Assembly: GCF_014203275.1 (NCBI RefSeq)
Contig: NZ_JACHIP010000005.1
Coordinates: 660,558 to 724,557, forward strand
Direction of reading: 5' to 3'
Source: Granulicella aggregans
Lineage (GTDB): Bacteria; Acidobacteriota; Terriglobia; Terriglobales; Acidobacteriaceae
DNA: 64,000 nucleotides
Both the position numbers and the translations under genes were made by a program. Shown here piece after piece: positions 1 to 8,619 of this stretch. Under the pieces are notes generated by a model. The model did no database searches, was not told where the DNA came from, and saw nothing but the letters and a program-made list of their open reading frames with translations. Each line of letters starts with the position of its first letter. Within the stretch, counting starts at the first letter, position 1.

Positions 1-1
1 A

Positions 2-706
2 CTGGTAGCCGCAGCTTACTCTCCGTGCGTTGTGCACACGGTGCTCGGCGATACTCCAGTCGAGATGGTAGAGGAGACGGAGTATCCCTTTCGCGGATCG
101 ATTCGGATTACCGTGAATCCGGAGACGCAGATCAAGTTCCCTCTTCGGTTGCGCATACCCACCTGGGCGAAGGAAGCCAAGATTACAGTCAACGGTCAGT
201 CGCACCAACCGCCGGCACAAGCGGGATTCGCAAAGATCGATCGCGTGTGGAAGGCTGGGGATGCGGTTGAGGTGGTGTTTCCGATGGAGCCACGAGTCAA
301 GCGTGGAGGATTCCGAAACTCCGTCTCTGTGGAGCGGGGGCCATTGGTCTTCTCGTATCCCATTGGGGAAGACTGGGTAAAGCTGCGCACCCGTGGCATG
401 ACGGCTGATTGGCAAGTTTTCCCCACATCGCAGTGGAACTACGCGTTGGCGATGAACGGAACTAATGCGCATGGCTTGGTTGTTGAAGAACATCCCGTGG
501 GCGGTACGCCCTTCGCGCTAAACGGAACGCCGGTGAAGCTGCAGGTCACCGCTCGCAAGATGTCAACCTGGCGCGCGGTGGACGGTGTGGCCGATCCTGT
601 ACCGGAAAGCCCTGTCACTAGCGATGAGACAGAGGAGACGATTACGCTGGTCCCTTACGGAGCAGCAAAGCTGAGAATTACTGCTTTTCCGCACCTTAAG
701 AGTTGA
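2..706 (+). CDS. GH127-type beta-L-arabinofuranosidase (DUF1680), C-terminal part
   Basis: The frame is open from the window edge, so only the C-terminal ~235 residues are present. They carry the beta-sandwich tail typical of GH127/DUF1680 glycosidases: a TEYPFRGSIRITV strand, then LRIPTWAKEAKITVNG, then SVERGPLVFSYPIGEDW. GH127 enzymes release beta-L-arabinofuranose from plant glycans; the catalytic (alpha/alpha)6 barrel lies upstream of the window, so substrate cannot be judged. The stop at 704-706 is followed by about 230 bp without a gene before the polyol importer operon. A GTG at 32 is an internal codon, not the start. Confidence 0.8.
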   Translation: MVAAAYSPCVVHTVLGDTPVEMVEETEYPFRGSIRITVNPETQIKFPLRLRIPTWAKEAKITVNGQSHQPPAQAGFAKIDRVWKAGDAVEVVFPMEPRVKRGGFRNSVSVERGPLVFSYPIGEDWVKLRTRGMTADWQVFPTSQWNYALAMNGTNAHGLVVEEHPVGGTPFALNGTPVKLQVTARKMSTWRAVDGVADPVPESPVTSDETEETITLVPYGAAKLRITAFPHLKS

Positions 707-939
707 CTCGAAGTGTCCAAGACACCGTGGACGGCCTGGACTTCAATCACGCTCTTCGTCTCCACGATCGACACGGGCTTTCGATCAGACGGGTAAACCA
801 AACATTCTTCAAGCTCTCAAAGCGCGATTTCGTCGTTAACGTTATTAGGCTATTTTGCATGAGCTGACCTCCGATAGGGACCGAGGAGTATACATTTGAA
901 AGCGCCAAGCCCGGCTGGCGTGACTTGAGGGGAATACGT

Positions 940-2259
940 TTGATCCGAAGAGAAATGCTTCCACTGTTTGGCTCGCTGCTCCTGACCGTATTCTCAGCTT
1001 GCGCCCAGACGACTCTTACGATCGCCACCGTCAACAATGGTGACATGATCGTCATGCAGCGTCTTGCGAAGCAGTTTGAGCAGCAGCATCCTGAGATTCG
1101 CCTCGACTGGGTAATTCTGGAAGAGAAGATTCTTCGTGAGAAGACGACGACCGACGCTGCCGCCCACGGTGGCCAATTCGACATTGTCACGATCGGCCCG
1201 TTGGAAGCGCCGATCTGGGGTCGGCGTGGCTGGCTGTTACCGCTCGAAGACAAGCTGTCCTCTAGCTACGATCTCAATGACCTGCTGAGGCCGATGCGCG
1301 ATGGAGCCTCTGACTCGGGTCACCTTTATGCCTTGCCGTTTTACGGCGAGAGTTCCATGACCTACTATCGCAAAGATCTCTTTCGGCGCGCCGGTTTGAC
1401 GATGCCATTGCAGCCGACGTATGACGATATCTCGCGCTTCGCTCAAAAGCTAAATGACCCTGCGCACGATCTGTCCGGCATCTGTCTTCGGGGCAAACCC
1501 GGATGGGGTGAGAATATGGGTTACATCTCCACTGTCGCTAATACATTCGGGGGGCGGTGGTTTGACGAGTCATGGCGACCTCAATTCGACTCACCCGAGT
1601 GGCACGCTGCCGTCAGTTATTACGTCGACCTGCTGCAGAAGTATGGGCCGCCGGGTAGCAGCTCGAACGGTTTCAACGAGTCTCTTACCCTCTTCGAAAA
1701 CGGTCGCTGTGCGATGTGGATTGATGCGACTGTAGCGGCCGGTTCGCTCTCCAATGCCAAACAATCCAAGGTTGCTTCCACTGTAGGCTATGCGTCCGCG
1801 CCGATCGCCACAACCCCGCGTGGCTCGCAATGGCTTTGGTTTTGGGCGCTTGGTATACCCTCGTCCTCAAAGCATCCCGAAGCGGCTCTGAAGTTCATCG
1901 AGTGGGCTACCTCAAAGGAGTACATTCAACTGGTTGCCCAAACGAATGGCTGGGAGACAGTCCCGCCCGGCACGCGGGAATCGACATATAAGCAATTACA
2001 GTATCTTGATGCAGCACCATTTGCCGGGCTCACCTATCGCTCTATCATGGCTGCCGACCCACTGCACCCAACTGAGAAGCCTGTTCCATACACCGGAGTT
2101 CAATGCATCGTCATCCCTTCGTTTCCCACGATCGGCAACCAGGTCGGCCAACTCATCGCAGCCGCCCTCGTCGGTAATATGTCTGTCGATGAGGCGCTTC
2201 ACAAAGCCCAACTTGCGACGGAACGGGTAGAGCGCCGCGCCGGACTTCTCCATCAATGA
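940..2259 (+). CDS. Polyol/sugar ABC transporter substrate-binding lipoprotein
   Basis: Extracellular solute-binding protein of the family-1 type (about 440 aa), most like SmoE/MtlE-type sorbitol/mannitol binders. The N-terminus from a TTG at 940 gives a short basic n-region (IRRE), a hydrophobic core and a lipobox-like VFSAC, so it is probably a membrane-anchored lipoprotein. Signature stretches are LTIATVNNGDM, FDIVTIGP and MTYYRKDLFRRAGL. A GAGGGG box seven bases before TTG 940 favours this start over ATG 955. First gene of a five-gene operon (binding protein, two permeases, ATPase, dehydrogenase); its stop overlaps the next start (ATGA). Substrate is inferred from the downstream dehydrogenase. 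Confidence 0.88.
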   Translation: MIRREMLPLFGSLLLTVFSACAQTTLTIATVNNGDMIVMQRLAKQFEQQHPEIRLDWVILEEKILREKTTTDAAAHGGQFDIVTIGPLEAPIWGRRGWLLPLEDKLSSSYDLNDLLRPMRDGASDSGHLYALPFYGESSMTYYRKDLFRRAGLTMPLQPTYDDISRFAQKLNDPAHDLSGICLRGKPGWGENMGYISTVANTFGGRWFDESWRPQFDSPEWHAAVSYYVDLLQKYGPPGSSSNGFNESLTLFENGRCAMWIDATVAAGSLSNAKQSKVASTVGYASAPIATTPRGSQWLWFWALGIPSSSKHPEAALKFIEWATSKEYIQLVAQTNGWETVPPGTRESTYKQLQYLDAAPFAGLTYRSIMAADPLHPTEKPVPYTGVQCIVIPSFPTIGNQVGQLIAAALVGNMSVDEALHKAQLATERVERRAGLLHQ

Positions 2260-3158
2260 CAGCCTCATCCATTCAACCCGAAAACGATGTGTCCTGGCGA
2301 GATACTGTTGCGCAGTCAGCGCTGAGACTGCCGGCGATCGTCTCCTTGTTCATCTGGTCGATCGTGCCGCTCCTCATGACGATCTGGTTCTCGTTCCGTC
2401 GTTACAACCTGATGGAACCTGAGAGGACCGGTTTCGACGGTGTCGGCAACTATCGGTATCTCCTTAGCGATCCCAGCCTGACATCGGCCATTGGCAACAC
2501 TGTCCTGCTGGTCTGCTCAGTCCTCGTTATCACCATCGGTCTCGGCACGCTGCTGGCTGTCCTCTACGATCAGGAGTTTTTCGGACGCGGCATCGCCCGC
2601 GTTCTTGTGCTAGCACCGTTCTTCATCATGCCGACCGTGAGCGCACTTCTGTGGAAGAACATGATGATGCACCCTGATTATGGGTTTCTCGCTTTTCTAA
2701 TGCGATCCGTGGGATTGAAGCCGGTTGACTGGTTTGCCGTCGCCCCACTCACTTCCATCATCATCATTGTCTCCTGGCAGTGGCTTCCCTTCGCTGTCCT
2801 CACCCTGCTTACCGCCGTGCAGTCACTTGATTCTGAACGAAAGGAGGCGGCACGGATGGATGGGGCAAATGCGTTCAACATCTTCCGATACATCCTGCTG
2901 CCACATCTCGAGCGCGCAATCTCCGCCACGGTCATGATCGAAACGATCTTCCTGCTTGGCATCTTCGCTGAGATCTACGTGACCACCTCGGGCGGCCCGG
3001 GCTTCGCGTCCACCAATCTCTCTTTCCTTATCTATCGCTATGCTTTGCTTGAATACGACATAGGTGGAGCCTCTGTCGCAGGCCTTGTCGCAATCGTTCT
3101 CGCCAACATCCTCGCCTTCTTCCTCATGCGTTCGTTCGCAAGAAACCTGGACGTCTAG
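2256..3158 (+). CDS. Polyol ABC transporter permease (SmoF/MalF type)
   Basis: Inner-membrane permease, 300 aa, with about six membrane segments and the conserved EAA loop, here ERKEAARMDGANAFNIFRYILLPHL, which contacts the ATPase. The ATG overlaps the stop of the binding-protein gene (ATGA), which implies translational coupling. It pairs with the second permease that begins two bases after its stop. The short, MalF-like but periplasmic-loop-poor architecture fits the sorbitol/mannitol importers. No lesion seen. Confidence 0.9.
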   Translation: MTASSIQPENDVSWRDTVAQSALRLPAIVSLFIWSIVPLLMTIWFSFRRYNLMEPERTGFDGVGNYRYLLSDPSLTSAIGNTVLLVCSVLVITIGLGTLLAVLYDQEFFGRGIARVLVLAPFFIMPTVSALLWKNMMMHPDYGFLAFLMRSVGLKPVDWFAVAPLTSIIIIVSWQWLPFAVLTLLTAVQSLDSERKEAARMDGANAFNIFRYILLPHLERAISATVMIETIFLLGIFAEIYVTTSGGPGFASTNLSFLIYRYALLEYDIGGASVAGLVAIVLANILAFFLMRSFARNLDV

Positions 3159-3160
3159 CC

Positions 3161-3985
3161 ATGTCTTCAAAGAAACTCCGCCGAAAGCTTCTGATGACCG
3201 CGCTTGGCTGGGCTGTGGCCCTCGTTATTTCGTTCCCGGCCCTTTGGCTGGTGCTTACCAGCTTCAAGACTGAGACAGAAGCAATTTCGCGCATCCCTCA
3301 TATCCTGTTTCGTGCGACGCTGGAGAATTATGTCGCCGTCCAGGAGCGAACCACTTACTTTCACTTCGCCGGCAACAGCGTGATTGTGGCTATCGGCTCA
3401 ACGATTCTCGCTCTCGCCCTGGCTATTCCGTGCGCGTACGCGATGGCCTTCATGCCGACCAAACGTACCCGCGATACGCTACTCTGGATGCTCTCAACGA
3501 AGATGATGCCCTCCGTCGGGGTGCTTGTCCCGATCTACCTTATTTTCCGCGAGATGAACCTGCTCGACACGCGCACGGGACTGCTCCTCATCAACGCACT
3601 TCTGAACCTGCCTATCATCGTGTGGATGCTTTACACCTTCTTCAAAGAAGTACCCCGCGAAGTGCTTGAAGCCGCACGCATGGATGGCGCGAGTCCGCTC
3701 CGCGAGCTCTACGATCTGCTGCTTCCTCTCGCCATGCCTGGCATTGTTTCAACCAGTCTCCTCGCAATCATCCTCGCCTGGAACGAAGCCTTCTGGAGTC
3801 TTACCCTTACTGCTGCAAAAGCCGCCCCACTGACAGCATTCGTCGCTTCTTTTTCAAGCCCCGAAGGGCTCTTCTACTCAAAGCTTTCGGCTGCGTCGAC
3901 CATGGCCATTGCGCCGATTGTTATTCTTGGTTGGCTGAGCCAAAAACAACTTGTTCGCGGCCTTACTTTTGGTGCGGTGAAGTAA
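3161..3985 (+). CDS. Polyol ABC transporter permease (SmoG/MalG type)
   Basis: Second inner-membrane permease, 274 aa, six predicted membrane segments, EAA loop VLEAARMDGASPLRELYDLLLPL in the second half, and the MalG-type terminus WLSQKQLVRGLTFGAVK. It forms the heterodimeric channel with the preceding gene product. The start ATG lies two bases after the upstream stop. A 37-bp gap separates it from the ATPase gene. Confidence 0.9.
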   Translation: MSSKKLRRKLLMTALGWAVALVISFPALWLVLTSFKTETEAISRIPHILFRATLENYVAVQERTTYFHFAGNSVIVAIGSTILALALAIPCAYAMAFMPTKRTRDTLLWMLSTKMMPSVGVLVPIYLIFREMNLLDTRTGLLLINALLNLPIIVWMLYTFFKEVPREVLEAARMDGASPLRELYDLLLPLAMPGIVSTSLLAIILAWNEAFWSLTLTAAKAAPLTAFVASFSSPEGLFYSKLSAASTMAIAPIVILGWLSQKQLVRGLTFGAVK

Positions 3986-4022
3986 GGTAACGAACAGCAG
4001 ACAGTTACGAACAGGACGCACG

Positions 4023-5117
4023 ATGGCAACCGTAAAGCTGGTCGAAATTCGAAAAGCATTCGATGCCACTGAGATCATCAAGGGTGTCGATCTCACGATC
4101 CATGATCGCGAACTTACCGTTTTTGTCGGTCCTTCCGGTTGCGGCAAGTCGACACTGCTGCGACTCATCGCCGGCCTCGAAGAGATTACCTCCGGTGATC
4201 TTTTTATCGATGGCCAACGTGTCAATGATGTTCCTCCCGCGCGTCGCGGCCTGGCCCTTGTATTTCAAAGCTATGCACTCTATCCCCACATGAACGTCGA
4301 AGAGAACATGTCGTTCTCTCTTAAGATCGCGGGCGTGGACAGGGATGAACGCAAGAGAATTGTTCTTGACGCCGCGCGCATCCTGAACCTCGAGACGTAT
4401 CTCGATCGCAAGCCCAAGGAGCTCTCCGGTGGGCAGCGCCAGCGCGTCGCGATCGGACGCGCCATCGTTCGCAATCCACGCGTCTTTTTGTTCGACGAGC
4501 CTTTGTCCAATCTTGATGCCGCTCTGCGCGTCCGTATGCGCCTTGAACTCACCAAGCTTCATCATCAGCTAGGCGCCACCATGATCTATGTCACGCATGA
4601 CCAGGTCGAAGCGATGACCATGGCCGATCGCATCGTTGTTCTGCGAGCCGGCGTGGTAGAACAGGTCGGCACACCGATGGACTTATATCACCACCCCCGC
4701 AACCTCTTCGTAGCCGGATTTATAGGTTCGCCGCGGATGAACTTTCTTGAAGCGACTGTTCAGCAGATCGGGCCGACCGGGGCGGTGCTCGATCTCGGAC
4801 AGGCAGGAGAACTCCACGTACCGTCCTTCGAACATGCCCCGCAAGGCAAGAAGCTGACCATTGGTATACGTCCTGAGCACCTTACGCTTGCCACACCAGC
4901 TCAGAGCAGCCTTTCCGCGCAGGTGCAGGTTGTCGAACACCTGGGCAGCGAAAGTTACGTTTATGTTCAAGCCATTTCCGGCGAATCGCTTGTTCTGCGA
5001 GTGAATGGTGAAACCACCGTGCGGCCAGACCAGGAAGTTCATCTCAACCTCAACCCATCGTTCCTCCACTTCTTCGACGCAAATGGCGATGCGATCCCGG
5101 CCAAGCGCCTGAGTTAA
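4023..5117 (+). CDS. Sugar/polyol ABC transporter ATP-binding protein (MalK/UgpC/SmoK family)
   Basis: Nucleotide-binding subunit, 364 aa. Walker A is GPSGCGKST (about residue 37), Q-loop VFQSYALYPHM, ABC signature LSGGQRQRVAIGRA, Walker B RVFLFDEPLSNLD and H-loop VTHD. The C-terminal TOBE/MOI extension (from about residue 240; FIGSPRMNFLEA, then GIRPEHL) is typical of carbohydrate importers of the CUT1 class. Complete, in register with family length, and the energy-coupling partner of the two permeases upstream. Confidence 0.93.
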   Translation: MATVKLVEIRKAFDATEIIKGVDLTIHDRELTVFVGPSGCGKSTLLRLIAGLEEITSGDLFIDGQRVNDVPPARRGLALVFQSYALYPHMNVEENMSFSLKIAGVDRDERKRIVLDAARILNLETYLDRKPKELSGGQRQRVAIGRAIVRNPRVFLFDEPLSNLDAALRVRMRLELTKLHHQLGATMIYVTHDQVEAMTMADRIVVLRAGVVEQVGTPMDLYHHPRNLFVAGFIGSPRMNFLEATVQQIGPTGAVLDLGQAGELHVPSFEHAPQGKKLTIGIRPEHLTLATPAQSSLSAQVQVVEHLGSESYVYVQAISGESLVLRVNGETTVRPDQEVHLNLNPSFLHFFDANGDAIPAKRLS

Positions 5118-5125
5118 CTAGACCC

Positions 5126-6634
5126 ATGAGACCTAAAACTTCCATGCCCCAAACATCTATCAAGCTGACCTCCACGAAACTTGGACTTCTGAACCCCGAG
5201 GTCCAGATTCCCACCTATGACCGCCGCCAAGTTAACCCCCACACGGTGCACATCGGCGTAGGAAGCTTTCACCGAGCTCACCAAGCGCTCTATCTCGACG
5301 AACTGCTGGCTCTTCCAGATACAGAACGTTGGGGCGAGTGCGGACTCGGGGTTCTCCCAAGCGACGCCCGCATGCGCGATGCGCTCCAGGGTCAGAACCA
5401 TCTCTATACGCTCGCAGAACGCAGTGCCGACAAACAATCCGCTCGTGTCATTGGCTCGATTGTGGATTACATCTACGCGCCGGAAGCAAATGAAGCGGCG
5501 GTCGAAAAGATGGCCAATCCCGAGACCCGCATCGTCTCGCTCACCATTACCGAGGGGGGTTATTTTATCGATGAAGGCACGGGCAATTTCCTCGTCCAAC
5601 ACCCGAGCATTCAGCACGATCTCGAACATTCAGACGCGCCCTCATCATCGATCGGACTTATCGCGGAAGCCCTTGACCGTCGACGCACACGCGGCGTTGC
5701 CCCATTCACTGTCATGTCTTGCGACAATCTTCAGGGTAATGGTCATGTCATCAGCAAGGTTCTACGCGCCTACGCCGGGCTGCGCAAACCTTCGCTCGAA
5801 ACCTGGATAGAAGCAAATGTCGCTTTCCCCAACAGTATGGTCGATCGCATAACCCCGGCAACAACGCGCGCGGATATCGCGTGGCTGGCTACGCGCTTCG
5901 GCATCGACGACGCCTGGCCGGTGGTCACTGAGCCGTTCCTCCAATGGGTCATTGAAGACACCTTCTCGAACGGCCGGCCCCAGTGGGAGCGAGTTGGAGC
6001 ACAGTTCACTACCGACGTCGCCTCCTACGAGATCATGAAGATGCGCCTCCTCAATGGCAGTCATCTCGCCATGGCCTATCTTGGTGCGCTCGCGGGCTTT
6101 ACATACGTGCAGGACATCATGGCAGATCAGCTGTTTGTCACCTTCATAGAGCGTTTTATGGAAGAGGTCACCCCCGTAGTTCCGATCATCCCAAACACCT
6201 CCGTCCCGGAGTACAAGAAATCTTTGATCGAACGTTTTTCGAACCCGACGATCAACGACCAGGTCACGCGCATCTGCTCAGAAGGATCCGCAAAGATTCC
6301 AAAATGGCTTCTCCCCTCCATACAGGAGTTACTGGATCGCAATCTGAGTGTCGACCTGCTAAGCCTGGTCGTGGCAAGCTGGATCTTCTATCTCGGTAAG
6401 GGTGTAGACGAAGCTGGAAAGACCTTGGATATCATCGACGCCCGCGCCGCTGAGCTCACTGCCATCGCATCGTCCGCAGAGGAAGATCCTTCTCTGATGC
6501 TGGGGATTAGTTCTATCTTTGGTGACCGGCTCTTTACAAATGCGATATTCCAGGAGAAGACCGCAGGTGCATTGCACCTACTTGCCACGGTGGGCGTCGC
6601 TGCATCGATGAAACAGTACTTGAAGCGCAATTGA
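5126..6634 (+). CDS. Mannitol 2-dehydrogenase family polyol oxidoreductase
   Basis: Long-chain polyol dehydrogenase, 502 aa (ATG 5144 is an alternative start). The N-terminal Rossmann part has HIGVGSFHRAHQALYLD. The catalytic Lys-Asn-His arrangement of this family appears as KMRLLNGSHLAMAYLG at about residue 310. Family members oxidise D-mannitol to D-fructose, or D-arabinitol/D-sorbitol, with NAD(+). Its place eight bases after the ATPase gene makes the operon an uptake-plus-first-oxidation unit for a polyol. Which polyol cannot be read from the sequence. Confidence 0.9.
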   Translation: MRPKTSMPQTSIKLTSTKLGLLNPEVQIPTYDRRQVNPHTVHIGVGSFHRAHQALYLDELLALPDTERWGECGLGVLPSDARMRDALQGQNHLYTLAERSADKQSARVIGSIVDYIYAPEANEAAVEKMANPETRIVSLTITEGGYFIDEGTGNFLVQHPSIQHDLEHSDAPSSSIGLIAEALDRRRTRGVAPFTVMSCDNLQGNGHVISKVLRAYAGLRKPSLETWIEANVAFPNSMVDRITPATTRADIAWLATRFGIDDAWPVVTEPFLQWVIEDTFSNGRPQWERVGAQFTTDVASYEIMKMRLLNGSHLAMAYLGALAGFTYVQDIMADQLFVTFIERFMEEVTPVVPIIPNTSVPEYKKSLIERFSNPTINDQVTRICSEGSAKIPKWLLPSIQELLDRNLSVDLLSLVVASWIFYLGKGVDEAGKTLDIIDARAAELTAIASSAEEDPSLMLGISSIFGDRLFTNAIFQEKTAGALHLLATVGVAASMKQYLKRN

Positions 6635-6664
6635 GCGTTGCAAGTTCCTTGCGTGAGGAAGCGC

Positions 6665-7110
6665 CTATTCCACCACCGTCGGCTCCATCGACCCGACTCG
6701 TATCGTGGTCGGGTACCTCAATGGCTCAACAGTCTTGGCTAAGGATGCTCCTCTCAATTTCCAACACCTTCGCTTCCTGATTGTTAGTGAAGACGAGACC
6801 CTCGTCGACGATGACGTCAGCACGAAACAAAGCACTTTCAACAGGCTTGACCGGAGTTGGGATGTCGTCACCATAGCGCCAACGACGGATCGTCTCGTTC
6901 AGTTCACGCACGCGTGCATTCGTTCGTGCCAGGTAGCAGAAGCTGGCGGAATCGGCTTCGACCTCAGCCGAGGTGAACGCCTTCTTCATCCAACGCTGCA
7001 CGGCTTCAGCTGGCGGGAAGATACAGTGCTTGTCCTGATTGGAGGACGGCACGCACCAGGAACAATCCGCCTCGCCGCCCTCGCTGGCGCGGATGATAAG
7101 GGCCGCGGCC
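6665..7110 (-). pseudogene. Helicase (superfamily I, Dda-like) C-terminal remnant
   Basis: Between about 7110 and 6726 on the minus strand the reading CIFPPAEAVQRWMKKAF, then FCYLARTNARVRELNETIR, then PVESALFRADVIVDEGLVF resembles the C-terminal part of Dda/RecD-like phage-type helicases (the 'YTN-RV--IN--IR' strand and the later gatekeeper region). The frame stops at 6726, but a shifted frame continues with TVEPLRYPTTIRVGSMEPT to about 6665, so there is at least one frameshift. The N-terminal ATPase motifs are absent. Family assignment is from a few motifs only. Confidence 0.4.
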
Positions 7111-7189
7111 AGAATTGAGTTCCCTGCCCGCCTGCCCCATGAGCGTGGTCAGGTGTGACCGGTTCTGGATCGCAAATGTTTCGCTTGAG

Positions 7190-7340
7190 AGCGCCGGGCA
7201 CGCCAGTGGCGCGGCCGGGATGCGGTACCTTGCGGTTGCCGAAGAGGGCGTTCCGTCCAAGGAAGTAGCGAACGTGGTCGGTCGCCGCCTCAACCTTCCG
7301 GTCGTGGCGAAGTCGCCCGATGAGGCTGCAGATGGCCGAA
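7190..7340 (+). pseudogene. SDR/epimerase-like oxidoreductase C-terminal remnant
   Basis: The plus-strand reading SGAAGMRYLAVAEEGVPSKE, followed by VANVVGRRLNLPVVAKSPDEAAD, is the characteristic tail of extended SDR oxidoreductases (usually continued by HFGW and an alpha helix). Here it runs straight into unrelated sequence (GRKNVKRG) after the AAD. No Rossmann motif lies upstream, so this is a 50-residue scrap. It lies just past the stop end of the LysR gene. Confidence 0.5.
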
Positions 7341-7366
7341 AGAATGTAAAGCGAGGGGCCAATCTG

Positions 7367-8323
7367 TCAGGGTCCAGAGGTGGGAGAGTGGGTAAGATCT
7401 GTGAAGTATTCCTTTGCTCGACCATCCTTGATTCGCGGGTCGCGGTCCGTTCCGATGTACTCAGCGAGAAAGTCAAGAAGCCCTTCCACTTTTGGCGTGA
7501 GACGCGATGAACCTGAAAAAAGCGCGCACAATGTGATTGGTTCCGGCTTCCACTGCGGAAGAATCGGGACAAGCCTACTTCGATTGTTCGGGTGCTTTGC
7601 CATCCACAGCGGCAGGACAGTAATGCCCAGTCCGTCCAAAGCGAACGCTAGATTGATGCCTGGGTCACTTGTCACGACGTGAAACGCAATATTTGGACTG
7701 AACTGTTTCGATCCGCGGGACAGCTTCCAAACTCCGGACCCCGCACACTGATGGACGGTGAGTTCGTCGGGTTTGGTAGGACTGCCGGCCGCATTCACGT
7801 ATGCCGGACTCGCGAAGAGGCCGCGCGCAGTCCCGGGGTAATACCGGACTCGCCGCACGGAATCCTTCGGTGCCTTAAGTTTAAAGAAGACGTCCACATC
7901 TTCACTTGGTTCCTGATCCCAGCCGAACGAATAGGGCTCAATTTCCATTTTCAAAGACGGAAAACGGGTGACGAAATCATTAAGCAACGGCGCGAGAATT
8001 TCGCGGGCCATCGTCACCGGGCACGCGATCTTGATTGTGCCACTTGGATCGGAGCGGCGGGCCTCTAAGAACTCCCCACCATCGGTAAGGGTGCGCAAAG
8101 CACGTCGACAGGAGAGAAGATACTCCCTGCCCGCGTCCGTTAAAACCAATCCTTTTGGCCCCCTTTGTGCAAGAAGAACGCCTAAGTGTCTTTCGAGACG
8201 CGTGAGGGACCTGCTCACCGTCGACGCCGGCTGATTCAGCGTCTTCCCAGCAGCACTCAGCGTTCCTGCTTGCGCGGCAATGACAAAAGTCCGGACGTCG
8301 TTGAGGTCAACGTGTTGCGTCAT
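7367..8323 (-). CDS. LysR-family transcriptional regulator
   Basis: LTTR of about 318 aa from ATG 8323 (a further upstream ATG at 8377 is possible; the 8323 start gives the usual short lead MTQHVDLNDVRTF and has a GGGGC box upstream). The winged HTH is at residues 5-65 (GTLSAAGKTLNQPASTVSRSLTRLERHLG), followed by a substrate-binding domain of the type-2 periplasmic fold. It is divergent from the NmrA/SDR/hydrolase run starting at 8620, about 300 bp away, the usual position of the activator of such a cluster. The C-terminal ~15 residues (KEYFTDLTHSPTSGP) look non-homologous, perhaps because the end was replaced at the junction with the SDR scrap. Confidence 0.87.
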   Translation of the reverse strand: MTQHVDLNDVRTFVIAAQAGTLSAAGKTLNQPASTVSRSLTRLERHLGVLLAQRGPKGLVLTDAGREYLLSCRRALRTLTDGGEFLEARRSDPSGTIKIACPVTMAREILAPLLNDFVTRFPSLKMEIEPYSFGWDQEPSEDVDVFFKLKAPKDSVRRVRYYPGTARGLFASPAYVNAAGSPTKPDELTVHQCAGSGVWKLSRGSKQFSPNIAFHVVTSDPGINLAFALDGLGITVLPLWMAKHPNNRSRLVPILPQWKPEPITLCALFSGSSRLTPKVEGLLDFLAEYIGTDRDPRIKDGRAKEYFTDLTHSPTSGP

Positions 8324-8619
8324 GATGTGCCCCGACAAGTGCTGATATAAGTGGCGCTTCTTTCCTGAGGGGGTCACAGGCCCTAGGAGTCTATACGTGC
8401 GGCGCAGCAGTTTTCTGTATCAAAGAGAACACGTTGACATTATCGGTCTTCCCTTGCGCCAGCGCAAAGCCCCTTTGCGTGCATCAGAGCTCCCGGTGCT
8501 CCACGTTAGGCATCTGTTTTATAGACGACAAGCAACGGGATCCTGCCATGGTCCAAGAGTGCGATTTCACGAGAACGAGCACCAATCGGATGTGGTCATC
8601 CAGGAAAGGCGAAGAAGAC
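8324..8619. promoter_or_regulatory. Divergent intergenic region between LysR gene and NmrA cluster
   Basis: About 300 bp without a convincing gene between oppositely transcribed genes. It must hold both promoters and probably the LysR-type binding site, but I could not point to a clear -35/-10 pair or a T-N11-A box with confidence. An open frame from 8434 runs into the NmrA gene but has no ribosome-binding site or family match upstream of 8620. Confidence 0.35.

Noticed and set aside
747..1253. 168-residue minus-strand frame
   Set aside because: Antisense to the start of the binding-protein gene, no ribosome-binding site, Arg/Ser-rich shadow composition.
5114..5629. 171-residue minus-strand frame
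   Set aside because: Lies inside the mannitol-dehydrogenase-family gene; a shadow frame of a strongly coding region.
7006..7572. 188-residue minus-strand frame between helicase remnant and LysR gene
   Set aside because: Overlaps the LysR gene in another frame; Arg/Pro/Ser-rich, no motif.
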